Positions 16,557 to 25,059 of a stretch of DNA of 64,000 nucleotides are shown here, piece by piece. Numbering within the stretch: the first letter of the stretch is position 1; every line of letters starts with the position of its first letter. Origin of the DNA: Methylobacteriaceae bacterium (GTDB lineage Bacteria > Pseudomonadota > Alphaproteobacteria > Rhizobiales > Beijerinckiaceae). The notes below the pieces were generated by a model. It ran no database searches. It was not told the origin of the DNA and saw nothing but the letters and a program-made list of their open reading frames with translations. The DNA is taken from assembly GCA_016793505.1 (NCBI GenBank), contig JAEULW010000296.1:1-64000 (forward strand), written 5' to 3'. A program made the translations under genes and the position numbers.

Positions 16557-17264
16557 GTGGGTTCGGTGCTCGATCGCAGGTTCAGTCTCGATGAGCTGGA
16601 AGACGCGCCCGGCACGCTGTCCGATCGCGTCTATCGCCATCTCGCCGACCGGCTGATGTCGGGCCGTTTCGCGCCCGGCGACAAGCTGTCGCTGCGCGCC
16701 GTCGCCGAGGCGCTCGGCGTGTCGATGATGCCGGTGCGGGCCGCGGTCTCGCGCCTGTCGGCCGAGAGCGCGCTCGACGTCTCGCCCAAGCGCGCCGTGC
16801 TCGTGCCGCTGATGGGGGCGGCGCAGTTCCGCGATCTGACGCGCGTGCGCATTGCAATCGAGGGCGCGGCCGTGGCCTTCGCCTGCGATGGCGCCGACGC
16901 GGCGGCGCGGCGCGAGATCGCCCGGCGCGAGCGCGCCTTCCGCCTGCTCAGCCGCTCGCGGCGACCCGATCTCGCCGAGGCGGTCGAGGCCAACCAGGCC
17001 TTCCATTTCGCGCTCTATCGCGCCGCCGGCTCGCCCGAGCTGCTGGCGATCATCGAGCGGCTGTGGCTGCGCGCCGGCCCGGTGATCAATCTCGACCTGC
17101 GGGAAAATCCCGAGCGTCTGAAGCTCGGCGAGGCGGTGCGCTTCCACGCCGCCGCCCGCGCCGCGGTCGAGACTGGCGACGCCGAAGCCGGCCGCGCCGC
17201 CGTCGCCGCCGACATCGCCGGCGCGGCGCGCTTCATTTTGTCGAAGGGCCGCCTGCCCGAGTGA
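16557..17264 (+). CDS. GntR-family transcriptional regulator, FCD (FadR) subfamily
   Basis: The 235-residue protein starts at a GTG; a second GTG three codons later is also possible. Residues ~20-85 are the winged helix-turn-helix (LSDRVYRHLADRLMSG and LSLRAVAEALGVSMMPVRAAVSRL) and residues ~90-225 the all-helical FCD ligand-binding domain with the conserved NQAFHFALYRAAG and FHAAARAAVE histidines that usually bind a metal and a carboxylic acid effector. It stands at the head of the plus-strand genes and is divergent from the livJ-like operon, so it probably senses the imported acid. Confidence 0.92.
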   Translation: MGSVLDRRFSLDELEDAPGTLSDRVYRHLADRLMSGRFAPGDKLSLRAVAEALGVSMMPVRAAVSRLSAESALDVSPKRAVLVPLMGAAQFRDLTRVRIAIEGAAVAFACDGADAAARREIARRERAFRLLSRSRRPDLAEAVEANQAFHFALYRAAGSPELLAIIERLWLRAGPVINLDLRENPERLKLGEAVRFHAAARAAVETGDAEAGRAAVAADIAGAARFILSKGRLPE

Positions 17265-17290
17265 GGCGGCGCCAGGGAGACGATGACCAC

Positions 17291-18067
17291 ATGGACATGC
17301 AGATCGAGGGGTTGCGGGTTCTCGTCACCGCCGGCGCCGGCGGCATCGGGCTCGAAGTGGCGCGCGCCTTTGCCCGCGAGGGCGCCAAGGTGTTCGTCTG
17401 CGACGTCGACCGCGCCGCGCTCGAGGCGCTCGCCGCCAGCGACCCGGCGATCGGCGGCGCACTGGCCGACGTCGCCGATCGCGCCGCCGTCGCCCGCCTC
17501 TTCGAGGAAGCGACGGCCTTCCTCGGCGGGCTCGACGTGCTCGTCAACAACGCCGGAATCGCCGGTCCGACGGCGCGGGTGGAGGAGATGCGGCCCGAGG
17601 ACTGGGATCGCTGCGTCGAGGTGTGCTTGACCAGCCAGTTCAATTGCGCCCGGCTCGCCGTGCCGCTGCTCAAGAAGAGCCGCAACGCCTCGATCATCAA
17701 TCTGTCCTCGGCCGCGGGCAAGAACGGCTTTGCGTTGCGTTCGCCCTATGCCGCGGCGAAATGGGGCGTCATCGGCTTCACCAAGTCGCTGGCGATCGAA
17801 CTCGGCGAATTCGGCATTCGCGTCAACGCCATCCTGCCGGGGCTCGTGGCCGGCGACCGCATCCGCCGCGTCTTCGAGGCCAAGGCGCAGCAATACGGCA
17901 AGCCGTTCAAGGAGGTCGAGGCGGCCGCCTTCGCCGCCGCCTCGATCAAGGAATACATCACGCCGCAACAGCTCGCCGATCAGATGGTGTTTCTCGCCTC
18001 GCCGCGCGGGCGCACCATTTCGGGACAGGCCATCGCCATCGACGGCGACACCAAGATGCTGATGTAG
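17291..18067 (+). CDS. short-chain dehydrogenase/reductase (SDR)
   Basis: The 258-residue cytoplasmic NAD(P)-dependent oxidoreductase starts at MDMQIEGLRV; GGGAGA lies upstream. It has the nucleotide-binding stretch VTAGAGGIGLEVA (the usual first Gly of TGxxxGIG is Ala), NNAG at 86-89, and the catalytic S140 (INLSSAAG), Y153 and K157 (SPYAAAKWG). The C-terminal SGQAIAIDGD is typical of FabG-like members. It follows the GntR gene by 26 bp and is probably in its operon. The substrate is not predictable from the sequence. Confidence 0.92.
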   Translation: MDMQIEGLRVLVTAGAGGIGLEVARAFAREGAKVFVCDVDRAALEALAASDPAIGGALADVADRAAVARLFEEATAFLGGLDVLVNNAGIAGPTARVEEMRPEDWDRCVEVCLTSQFNCARLAVPLLKKSRNASIINLSSAAGKNGFALRSPYAAAKWGVIGFTKSLAIELGEFGIRVNAILPGLVAGDRIRRVFEAKAQQYGKPFKEVEAAAFAAASIKEYITPQQLADQMVFLASPRGRTISGQAIAIDGDTKMLM

Positions 18068-18108
18068 GGCGCGTTGACTCGCGGCGCCGACTCCTCTGTT
18101 ATTCCACG

Positions 18109-19419
18109 ATGCAGCAACCGACCCGCAACGCCGCGCCGCCGCCCTCCTACTGGCGCGACGTCACGGCGCCCGGTCCCGACTGTCCGCCGCTCGCCGGCGA
18201 CGTCGTGGCCGACGTGGCGATCGTCGGCGCCGGCTTCACGGGCCTGTCCACCGCGCTGCATCTGCGCGAACGCGGCGCGCGCGTCGTCGTCGTCGAGGCG
18301 GTCGAGCCCGGTCATGGCGCCTCGGGCCGCAACAACGGCCAGGTCATCCCGACGTTGACGCGGCTCGAGCCGGACGATCTCGTCGCCCGCTATGGCGCGG
18401 CCGGCGACCGCTTCGCCGATCTGGTGCGCGATTGCGCCGCGCTGCTGTTCGATCTGACCAGGCGCCACGCCATCGCAGCGGAAGCCGAGCAGACCGGCTG
18501 GATCCAGCCCGCGCATTCGCCCGGGCGCCTGAAGATCTCCGAAAAGCGCGTGCGCCAATGGGGCGCCCGCGGCGCGCCGGTCGAGCTGCTGTCGCGGGAC
18601 GACGTGGCGCGCATGACCGGCTCGCCGATCTGGAGCGGCGGCTTCTGGAATCGCTCGGGCGGGCACGTCAACCCGCTGGCGCTGGCGCGCGGCCTCGCTT
18701 GCGCCGCGCTCGCCGCCGGCGCCGCGATCCACAGCCGCACGCCGGCGATGCGCATCGCCCGCGAGGCCGGCAAATGGCGCGTCGAGACGCCGGGCGGCGC
18801 GCTGCGCGCCGACGGCCTTCTGCTGGCGACCAACGCCTATTCCAGCGAATTCGCCTCTGCGCTCGCGCCCGACATCGCCCGCGAGGTGGTGCCCGTCCTG
18901 TCCTGGCAGATGGCGACGACGCCGCTCGGCGACAATGTCCGCCGCGCCATCCTGCCCGGACGACAGGCCGTGTCGGACACGCATGGCGATCTCTATTTCA
19001 TGCGCTGGGACGCGCGTGGCGCGCTGATCTCCGGCGGCGCGCTGGTCGTGCCCGCGAACGGCGCCGCGCGGCTGCGGGCGCGTATCGGCGCGCGGCTGAG
19101 GCGCGTCTTCCCGCAGCTCGGAGATGTGGAATTCAGCCATGTGTGGAACGGCTACATCGGCATGACCGACGACTACGGGCCGCGCCTGCACCGGCTCGGG
19201 CCGAACGGCTACGCCTGGGTCGGCTGCAACGGCCGCGGCGTCGGCCTCGCCGCGGCGCTCGGGCGCGAATTCGCCGCGGCGCTGTCGGGCGAGGACGAGT
19301 CGCGGCTGGCGCTGCCCTTCTCGGCCGTCAGGCCCCTGCCGCTGCATGGCCTCGTGCGCCGCGTCGCGCCGCTGATGCTGCTCGACTATCGCCGCCGCGA
19401 CGCCCGCGAGATCGCCTGA
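18109..19419 (+). CDS. FAD-dependent oxidoreductase of the DAO family (PuuB/DadA-like)
   Basis: The 436-residue protein starts at MQQPTRNAAP; there is no clear Shine-Dalgarno. Near the N-terminus VADVAIVGAGFTGLSTALHL is the FAD-binding Rossmann motif. The pattern YWRDVTAP, GASGRNNGQVIPTL, GHVNPLALARGLACAA and the C-terminal WVGCNGRGVGLAAALG match oxidases of the gamma-glutamylputrescine/D-amino acid type, which oxidise an amine or secondary amino acid to an imine. It lies 41 bp after the SDR gene and 11 bp before an ATC-hydrolase-family gene, suggesting a nitrogen-containing substrate. Confidence 0.88.
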   Translation: MQQPTRNAAPPPSYWRDVTAPGPDCPPLAGDVVADVAIVGAGFTGLSTALHLRERGARVVVVEAVEPGHGASGRNNGQVIPTLTRLEPDDLVARYGAAGDRFADLVRDCAALLFDLTRRHAIAAEAEQTGWIQPAHSPGRLKISEKRVRQWGARGAPVELLSRDDVARMTGSPIWSGGFWNRSGGHVNPLALARGLACAALAAGAAIHSRTPAMRIAREAGKWRVETPGGALRADGLLLATNAYSSEFASALAPDIAREVVPVLSWQMATTPLGDNVRRAILPGRQAVSDTHGDLYFMRWDARGALISGGALVVPANGAARLRARIGARLRRVFPQLGDVEFSHVWNGYIGMTDDYGPRLHRLGPNGYAWVGCNGRGVGLAAALGREFAAALSGEDESRLALPFSAVRPLPLHGLVRRVAPLMLLDYRRRDAREIA

Positions 19420-19430
19420 CTGGAGCGCCA

Positions 19431-19949
19431 ATGATGACCTCGACCGACCGGACCGTGCCTGTCGAACGCATGCAGGAGCTGCTGCGCCGCTCCTTCGCCA
19501 TGCGCGCGGCCTTCTACGCCGAGACCTACGACGTCCTGCGCGAGACATTCGGTCGCGACGAGGCCTTGCGTCTGTGCAAGCAGATGACGCGACGCATGGG
19601 CGAGAAGATGGGCGCCGCCTACGCCGCCCACGGTCCGGCCGACATCGAGGGGCTGAAGACCGCCTTCCTCTCCGGCATCATCGAGGGTGAAGCGTTGTTC
19701 GCGCCCGAACTCGTGCGCTGCGACGCCAAAGGTCTGGCGATCGATTTCCACCGCTGTCCGCTGAAGGAGGCATGGGTCGCGCAGGGCCGAGACGACGCCT
19801 GGCTCGAGGACATGTGCGAGATCGCCGGCGCCATCGACGGCGGCCTGTTCGAAGCGGCTGGCTTCGTCTTCGCCGGCGAGACCTGGAAGCCGGGCCAGAA
19901 CGGCTGTTGCAAGCTGCGCGTCCTGCCCGGGCCGAAAACATCGGCCTGA
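19431..19949 (+). CDS. L-2-amino-thiazoline-4-carboxylic acid (ATC) hydrolase-family protein, copy 1
   Basis: The 172-residue protein begins at tandem ATGs (19431/19434) with GGAG upstream. By overall pattern it belongs to the small ATC-hydrolase-like family: the N-terminal helix block MQELLRRSFAMRAAFYAETY, the core FHRCPLKEAW, a second Cys in EDMCEIAG and a terminal NGCCKLRV. Cysteines at 109, 129 and 160 line up with 102, 122 and 151 of the copy encoded at 24556. The reference enzyme opens a thiazoline ring in Pseudomonas cysteine synthesis, but most members are uncharacterised. Family assignment is from recall. It sits between the FAD oxidoreductase and a Liv importer. Confidence 0.72.
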   Translation: MMTSTDRTVPVERMQELLRRSFAMRAAFYAETYDVLRETFGRDEALRLCKQMTRRMGEKMGAAYAAHGPADIEGLKTAFLSGIIEGEALFAPELVRCDAKGLAIDFHRCPLKEAWVAQGRDDAWLEDMCEIAGAIDGGLFEAAGFVFAGETWKPGQNGCCKLRVLPGPKTSA

Positions 19950-20016
19950 ACGCTTGCCGGCGCTGCGCCGGCGTTGTCTGATAGCGATGAAAATTTTGCC
20001 CCGGAGGCCAACTTCG

Positions 20017-21126
20017 ATGCACACCCGCCGCAGTCTCGTGATCCTCGCCGGCGCGCTCGCGCTCGCCGCCCCCGCCTTCGCGCAGCAGCCGACCTATCGC
20101 ATCGGCTACCAGCTGCCGCTGACCGGCAACACCGCGCAGTACGGGCAGGATTTCAAGAACGCCGCCGAAATCGCGCTCGAGCGGTTCGGCAAGGCCGGCA
20201 AGCCTTTCAAGGTCGAGATCGTGTTCGAGGACAGCCGTTCCGACGCCAAGGAGGGCGTCGCCATCGCCCGCAAATTCGTCGACGACAAGACGATCGTCGG
20301 CGTCCTCGGCGACTTCACCTCCGGCGTCTCGATGGCCGCCGCGCAGGTCTACAAGGACGCCGGCATGCCGCAGCTTTCGCAGACCGCCTCGCATCCTGAT
20401 TTCGTCAAGATTTCCAAGTGGCAGTTCCGCAACATCACGACCCAGGCCCAGGAGGGCCCGCTCAACGCCGACTGGATGTGGTCGCAGGGCTACAGGAAGG
20501 TCGCCGTCATCGCCGAGCAGAGCGACTGGGGTCAGACCGTGGTCTCCTATTTCGTCGACGCCTTCAAGGCCAAGGGCGGACAGGTGACGGTGTCCGAGAT
20601 GTTCAATCGCGGTCTCGCCGACTTCCGGCCGATCATCACCAAGATCGCGCGCGAGCGGCCCGACGCGATCTACACCGGCTTCTTCTACGAGGACGGCGCG
20701 CAGTTCCTCAAACAGATGAAGCAGCTCGGCGCGACGATCCCGGTGCATTCCACCTCCGCCGCCTACAACCAGCAGCTGATCGCCCTCGCCGGCGCCGACG
20801 CCGACGGCATGAAGCTGACCGCCACCTTCCTGCCCAACAATCCCGCCGCCAACGTGCAGGAATTCGTTTCGGCCTGGAAGGCGCGCACCAATCAGGAACC
20901 CGGCCAGTTCCCGGCGCAGGCCTATGACGCGGTCAACATCATGCTCGCCGCTCTCGAGCGCGCCCATCCCAATGTCACGCGCGAATCGCTGCGCGACCAG
21001 CTCGCCGCGACCAAGGAGTTCCCGGGTGTGACAGGCGCCACCACCTTCGACGCCAACCGCGAGCCGGCCAAGCAGCTGATGCGCGCGCAGGTCAAGGGCG
21101 GCGTCTTCGCGCCCATCGCCAACTGA
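20017..21126 (+). CDS. HAAT-type periplasmic substrate-binding protein (LivJ-like)
   Basis: The 369-residue protein starts at MHTRRSLVIL, preceded by GGAGG; an upstream in-frame ATG at 19987 has no ribosome site. A Sec signal peptide ends at AAPAFAQ. The mature part is Peripla_BP_6 (YRIGYQLPLTGNTAQYGQDF, VVGVLGDFTSGVSMAAA-like strands, FFYEDGAQFLKQMKQLG). It feeds the LivHMGF importer encoded directly downstream. It is only distantly similar to the binding protein at 15180, so the two importers probably take different substrates. Confidence 0.92.
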   Translation: MHTRRSLVILAGALALAAPAFAQQPTYRIGYQLPLTGNTAQYGQDFKNAAEIALERFGKAGKPFKVEIVFEDSRSDAKEGVAIARKFVDDKTIVGVLGDFTSGVSMAAAQVYKDAGMPQLSQTASHPDFVKISKWQFRNITTQAQEGPLNADWMWSQGYRKVAVIAEQSDWGQTVVSYFVDAFKAKGGQVTVSEMFNRGLADFRPIITKIARERPDAIYTGFFYEDGAQFLKQMKQLGATIPVHSTSAAYNQQLIALAGADADGMKLTATFLPNNPAANVQEFVSAWKARTNQEPGQFPAQAYDAVNIMLAALERAHPNVTRESLRDQLAATKEFPGVTGATTFDANREPAKQLMRAQVKGGVFAPIAN

Positions 21127-21133
21127 CGAAACG

Positions 21134-21158
21134 CGCCGCGGCCGGCGCGGCCGCGGCG
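21134..21158 (+). other. intercistronic hairpin between livJ and livH
   Basis: A perfect 10-bp stem (CGCCGCGGCC with GGCCGCGGCG) and a 5-nt loop fill most of the 40-bp gap between the binding-protein stop and the permease start. No T-run follows. Position and form match the hairpin in the other Liv operon at 15133-15158. Confidence 0.6.
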
Positions 21159-21166
21159 TCCCACAG

Positions 21167-22075
21167 ATGGACTACTACCTCCAGCAGCTCGTCATCGGCC
21201 TGTCCCTCGGGATGGTCTACGCGCTCGTGGCGATCGGCTTCACGCTGATCTTCGGCGTGCTCAATGTCGTCAACTTCGCCCATGGCGAGGTTTATACGAT
21301 CGGCGCCTATGCCGGCCTGTTCGTCGTCGCCGCCTGGGCGCCGCCGCTGGCGGCGCTGCTGCTTGCCGTGCTCGCCGTCGGCGCGCTGACCGGCGTCGGC
21401 CTCGAGCGTCTCGCCTTCCGGCCGTTCCGCCGCTTCACCGACGAGGCGAGCCTGAAATCGCGCGCCATGCGCGAGGCGACGCTGATGTCGTCGCTGGCGC
21501 TGTCGATCATCGCGCGCGAGGCGATCGAGCTGATCTACGGCTCGCAATTCCAGACCGTGCCGCTGAAGCTCCTGCTCAACGAACCGATCCGGCTCGGCCC
21601 TGTGACCATCGTCAACGGCGACGTCATCATCTTCGTCACCGCGCTCGCCATGCTGCTGGCGCTGCAATTCGTGCTGACGCGCACCCGCGTCGGCCTGTCG
21701 ATCCGCGCCGTCTCCAACAATGCGCTCGGCGCCCGTTATGTCGGCGTCGATGTCGACCGCACCATCGCCTGGACTTTCGTCGTCGGCTCGGCGATGGGCG
21801 CCGTCGCCGGCATTCTCGTCGGCCTCTATTACGGCGCGATCTTCCCCAGCATGGGATTCAATCCCGGCGTCAAGGCCTTCGTCGCCATGGTGATGGGCGG
21901 TCTGTCCTCCATCCCCGGCGCGGTGATCTGCGCCCTGATCATCGGCGTCGCCGAGGCGCTGTCGACGATCTTCGTCGCCTCGGTCTGGCAGGAGCTGGTC
22001 GCCTACGCCTTTCTCATCGTCACGCTGATCTTCTTCCCGCGCGGCATTTTCGGAGGCGCCCGTGAGCGCGTCTGA
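21167..22075 (+). CDS. livH: branched-chain amino acid-type ABC permease LivH
   Basis: The 302-residue inner-membrane protein has about eight hydrophobic segments. The LivH signature GLSLGMVYALVAIGFTLIFGVLNVVNFAHGEVYTIGAY is split across the first two segments, and VAMVMGGLSSIPGAVI is near the end. It pairs with LivM, whose GTG start overlaps its last 14 bases. The first gene of the permease block, it follows the intercistronic hairpin. Confidence 0.94.
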   Translation: MDYYLQQLVIGLSLGMVYALVAIGFTLIFGVLNVVNFAHGEVYTIGAYAGLFVVAAWAPPLAALLLAVLAVGALTGVGLERLAFRPFRRFTDEASLKSRAMREATLMSSLALSIIAREAIELIYGSQFQTVPLKLLLNEPIRLGPVTIVNGDVIIFVTALAMLLALQFVLTRTRVGLSIRAVSNNALGARYVGVDVDRTIAWTFVVGSAMGAVAGILVGLYYGAIFPSMGFNPGVKAFVAMVMGGLSSIPGAVICALIIGVAEALSTIFVASVWQELVAYAFLIVTLIFFPRGIFGGARERV

Positions 22076-23093
22076 GCGGCCGGGCAAGGGCCTGTCGCGG
22101 CTGCTGACGCTGGCGATCCTGATCGCCGTCTTCGCGCTGGCGCCGGCGGCGCTGTATCTTGCCGGCCGCAGCTATCTCTATCAGGTCGCCAACCTGATCA
22201 TGATCTTCGCGCTGCTGTCGGCCTCGATGCATCTCGTCACCGGCGTCGCCGGCCTGTTGCAGCTCGGCCACGCCGCCTTCTACGGCGTCGGCGCCTACAC
22301 CGCGGCGCTGCTGGCGACGCGCTTCGGTCTGCCCTTTCCGGCGACCATGCCGCTCGCCGGGCTCGCCGCCGCGCTGGTCGCCTTTCTCGTCGCGCTGCCG
22401 ACCATGCGCCTCGTCTCGATCTATTTCGCCGTCGCGACCCTCGGCATCGGCCAGATGCTCTATCTGATCATGCTGAACTGGGTGGACGTGACCAAGGGGC
22501 CGAACGGCATCCTGCTGTTCAACGCGCTCAGGATCTTCAACTTCGACGCCTCGAAGCCGGCCATCGCCTATTACGTCGTCGCCGTGGTGACCGTCGTCTC
22601 GATCCTCGTCATTCATCGCCTGTCGCATTCCTACTACGGCAACGCCCTGCGCGCCCTGCGCGAGGACGATCAATGCGCCGAGGCGATGGGCGTCGAGACG
22701 GTGCGCCTGAAAATCCAGAGCTTCACCATCTCCGGCTTCTTCGCCGGCGTCGCCGGCGCCTTATGGGCGCACACCGCCGGCTATGTCTCGCCGGCCGATT
22801 TCAGTTTCACCGTGTCGATCCTGATCCTGTCGATGGTGGTGCTTGGCGGCCTCGGCTCGCTGCCGGGCGCGATCGTCGGCGCGGTCATCCTGATCGGCCT
22901 GCCCGAGCTGCTGCGCGAATTCAAGGCCGGCGACTACCGCAACCTGATCATCGGTCTGGTGCTGTTCTCGGTGATCCTGTTTCTGCCCAGGGGGCTGATC
23001 GGCGAAGCCTCGGCGCTCGACCTGATGCGCCGGCAGTTCGCCGGCGCGTGGCGGCGCGCGCCGGATCGACGCGGAGGCATGGGCTGGCGATGA
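22062..23093 (+). CDS. livM: branched-chain amino acid-type ABC permease LivM
   Basis: The 343-residue protein uses a GTG start with GGAGG 6 nt upstream, overlapping livH by 14 nt. Hydrophobic segments run throughout, with the LivM marks LVTGVAGLLQLGHAAFYGVGAY and VVLGGLGSLPGAIVGA and the cytoplasmic loop LREDDQCAEAMGV that contacts the ATPases. Its TGA overlaps the livG ATG. Unlike the importer at 11713-15106, this transporter keeps permease and ATPases as separate genes. Confidence 0.94.
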   Translation: MSASERPGKGLSRLLTLAILIAVFALAPAALYLAGRSYLYQVANLIMIFALLSASMHLVTGVAGLLQLGHAAFYGVGAYTAALLATRFGLPFPATMPLAGLAAALVAFLVALPTMRLVSIYFAVATLGIGQMLYLIMLNWVDVTKGPNGILLFNALRIFNFDASKPAIAYYVVAVVTVVSILVIHRLSHSYYGNALRALREDDQCAEAMGVETVRLKIQSFTISGFFAGVAGALWAHTAGYVSPADFSFTVSILILSMVVLGGLGSLPGAIVGAVILIGLPELLREFKAGDYRNLIIGLVLFSVILFLPRGLIGEASALDLMRRQFAGAWRRAPDRRGGMGWR

Positions 23094-23845
23094 CCGCGCT
23101 CCTGTCCATCGAGGGCGTGACGCGCCGCTTTGGCGGCCTGACGGCGATCGACGACGTCACCGCCTCGTTGCGTCATCACGAACTCGTCGGGCTGATCGGC
23201 CCGAACGGCGCCGGCAAGACGACGCTGTTCAATCTGATTTCCGGCTTCACGCCGCTCAGCGCGGGCGCCATCTATTTCAAGGGCCGTCGCATCGACAGGC
23301 TGAAGCCGTTCGACATCGCGCATCTGGGCGTCGGGCGCACCTTCCAGAACCTGCGCATCTTTCCCAACATGTCGGTGTTCGACAATGTCTCGGTCGGCGC
23401 CATCGGCGCGCAGGGCGTCGGCGTCGTCTCGACGCTGCTGCGTCGGCGCGGCCCGGCCGAGGCGATTTCGGAACAGACCTGGGCCGCGCTGCGCGCCGTC
23501 GGCCTCGAGGCGCAGGCGACCGAGCTTGCCGCCAACCTGTCTTACGGCAGGCGCAAATATCTCGAGATCGCCCGCGCTCTGGCGCTCGATCCTGAACTGC
23601 TCATCCTCGACGAGCCGGCCGCCGGCCTCAACGACACCGAGACTCAGGGCCTCGCCGATTTCATTCGTCGCCTTCACAAAGGCGGCCTGTCGATTCTGCT
23701 CGTCGAGCACGACATGAAGCTCGTGATGTCGATCTGCCAACGCGTCGTCGTGCTCGCCTCGGGGCGCAAGATCGCCGACGCGCCGCCCGCCGTGGTCAAG
23801 GCCGATCCGGCGGTGCTCGAGGCCTATCTCGGGGTCGAGACGTGA
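23090..23845 (+). CDS. livG: ABC transporter ATPase LivG
   Basis: The 251-residue cytoplasmic ATPase starts at the ATG of an ATGA overlap with livM. It carries Walker [17 protein letters not shown], the signature [15 protein letters not shown] (LSYG-R-RK as in LivG proteins), Walker [13 protein letters not shown] and the switch H in [10 protein letters not shown]. The long insert around [20 protein letters not shown] is typical of LivG. It powers uptake together with LivF, whose GTG overlaps its stop by 4 nt. Confidence 0.95.
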   Translation: MTALLSIEGVTRRFGGLTAIDDVTASLRHHELVGLIGPNGAGKTTLFNLISGFTPLSAGAIYFKGRRIDRLKPFDIAHLGVGRTFQNLRIFPNMSVFDNVSVGAIGAQGVGVVSTLLRRRGPAEAISEQTWAALRAVGLEAQATELAANLSYGRRKYLEIARALALDPELLILDEPAAGLNDTETQGLADFIRRLHKGGLSILLVEHDMKLVMSICQRVVVLASGRKIADAPPAVVKADPAVLEAYLGVET

Positions 23846-24555
23846 GCGCGCCGATGCTCGAGATCGCCGGTCTGCGCGTCGTCATGGGCGCGCAGGAGAT
23901 TCTGCGCGGCGTCGATCTGACCGTCGGCGCCGGCGAGATCGTCGCCGTCGTCGGCGCCAACGGCGTCGGCAAGACGACGCTGATGCGCGCCATCTCCGGC
24001 GTCTACCGGCCGAGCGGCGGGCAGATTCGTTTCGAGGGCGCGGACATCGCCGGCCTGGCCTCGCACCGCATCGTCGCGCGCGGCCTGTCGCAGGCGCCCG
24101 AGGGCCGGCAGATTTTCTCCTCGATGAGCGTCCGCGAGAACCTCGTGCTCGGCGGCGGCCCGCACGGCCTCGCCGAACTCGACCGCGTGCTCGCCCTGTT
24201 CCCGCTGCTCGGCGAGCGCATGAGCCAGAACGCCGGCTCGCTGTCCGGCGGCGAACAGCAGATGCTGTGCATCGCCCGCGCGCTGATGCGCCGGCCGCGC
24301 CTGCTGCTGCTCGACGAGCCCTCGCTCGGCCTCGCCCCGAAGCTGATCAGGATCATCTTCGATCTCGTCGCCTCGATCCGCGCCGCCGGCCTGTCGATCC
24401 TGCTCGTCGAGCAGAACGCCCGCGGCGCGTTGAAGATCGCCGATCGCGCCGCGGTGATGGAGGGCGGGCGCATCGCGCTCGCCGGCCGCGCCGCCGATCT
24501 CGCCGCCGACCGGCGCGTCGCCGAAACCTATCTGGGCGGACATGTGGAGGCCTGA
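23842..24555 (+). CDS. livF: ABC transporter ATPase LivF
   Basis: The 237-residue protein starts at the GTG of a GTGA overlap with livG. It shows Walker A GANGVGKTT, the signature LSGGEQQMLCIARALM, Walker B LLLLDEPSLGLAP and LVEQN at the switch position (His replaced by Gln-Asn, usual in LivF). The Walker A Ala/Val are mild variants of GxxGxGK[ST] and still fit. It is the last transporter gene before a second ATC-hydrolase-family gene starting directly after its stop. Confidence 0.95.
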   Translation: MSAPMLEIAGLRVVMGAQEILRGVDLTVGAGEIVAVVGANGVGKTTLMRAISGVYRPSGGQIRFEGADIAGLASHRIVARGLSQAPEGRQIFSSMSVRENLVLGGGPHGLAELDRVLALFPLLGERMSQNAGSLSGGEQQMLCIARALMRRPRLLLLDEPSLGLAPKLIRIIFDLVASIRAAGLSILLVEQNARGALKIADRAAVMEGGRIALAGRAADLAADRRVAETYLGGHVEA

Positions 24556-25050
24556 ATGAGCCAGCCCGCGCGAGTCGAGTTGCCGATGATCGAGCGTCGG
24601 CGCATCGAGGCGAACATCATCAAGCACATCTACGACACGCTGAAGGCCAGCCACGGCGTCGAGGTCGCGCAGAAGACGATCGGCGACGCGGTGCGCGCCG
24701 CCGCCGTCGCACAGGCCCGGCAGATGGCCGCCGATGTCGGCGGCAGGACGAACATGCGCACCTTCGTCGAGCGCCAGAGCGCCTGGACCGCCGAGGACGC
24801 GCTGCGCTTCGACGTGCTGCGCCAGACCGACGAGGTCTATGATTTCAACGTCACGCGCTGCCGCTATGCCGAGATGTACAGGCAGATGGGTCTCGGCGAG
24901 ATCGGCCATCTGCTGTCCTGCCAGCGCGACGGCAGTTTCTGCGAGGGCTACGATCCGCGTCTGAAGCTGACCCGCACCCAGACCATCATGCAGGGCGCGA
25001 GCCATTGCGACTTTCGCTATCGCATGACTCGGGATGAGCCGAAAGCCTGA
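24556..25050 (+). CDS. ATC hydrolase-family protein, copy 2
   Basis: The 164-residue protein starts at the ATG immediately after the livF stop, with GTGGAGG upstream, so it is in the livHMGF operon. Features shared with the product of 19431-19949 are a helical N-terminus (EANIIKHIYDTLKASHG), VTRCRYAEMY, a Cys 20 residues after that first Cys (C102, C122) and a terminal HCDFRYRM with C151. C129 is extra. No signal peptide is present, so it is cytoplasmic and probably acts on the compound that the importer brings in. Function beyond hydrolase-family membership is not known; the family call rests on pattern recall. Confidence 0.72.
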   Translation: MSQPARVELPMIERRRIEANIIKHIYDTLKASHGVEVAQKTIGDAVRAAAVAQARQMAADVGGRTNMRTFVERQSAWTAEDALRFDVLRQTDEVYDFNVTRCRYAEMYRQMGLGEIGHLLSCQRDGSFCEGYDPRLKLTRTQTIMQGASHCDFRYRMTRDEPKA

Positions 25051-25059
25051 GCGCGTCCG

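Noticed and set aside
16431-17147. Open frame running upstream from the livJ-like gene through the GntR gene on the minus strand
   Set aside because: The signal peptide and ribosome site fix the start at 16430; the rest shadows the regulator gene.
17623-18108. Apparent N-terminal extension of the FAD oxidoreductase by ~160 residues
   Set aside because: The extension is the SDR gene read in another frame. The FAD motif lies 33 residues after the ATG at 18109, as is normal for the family.
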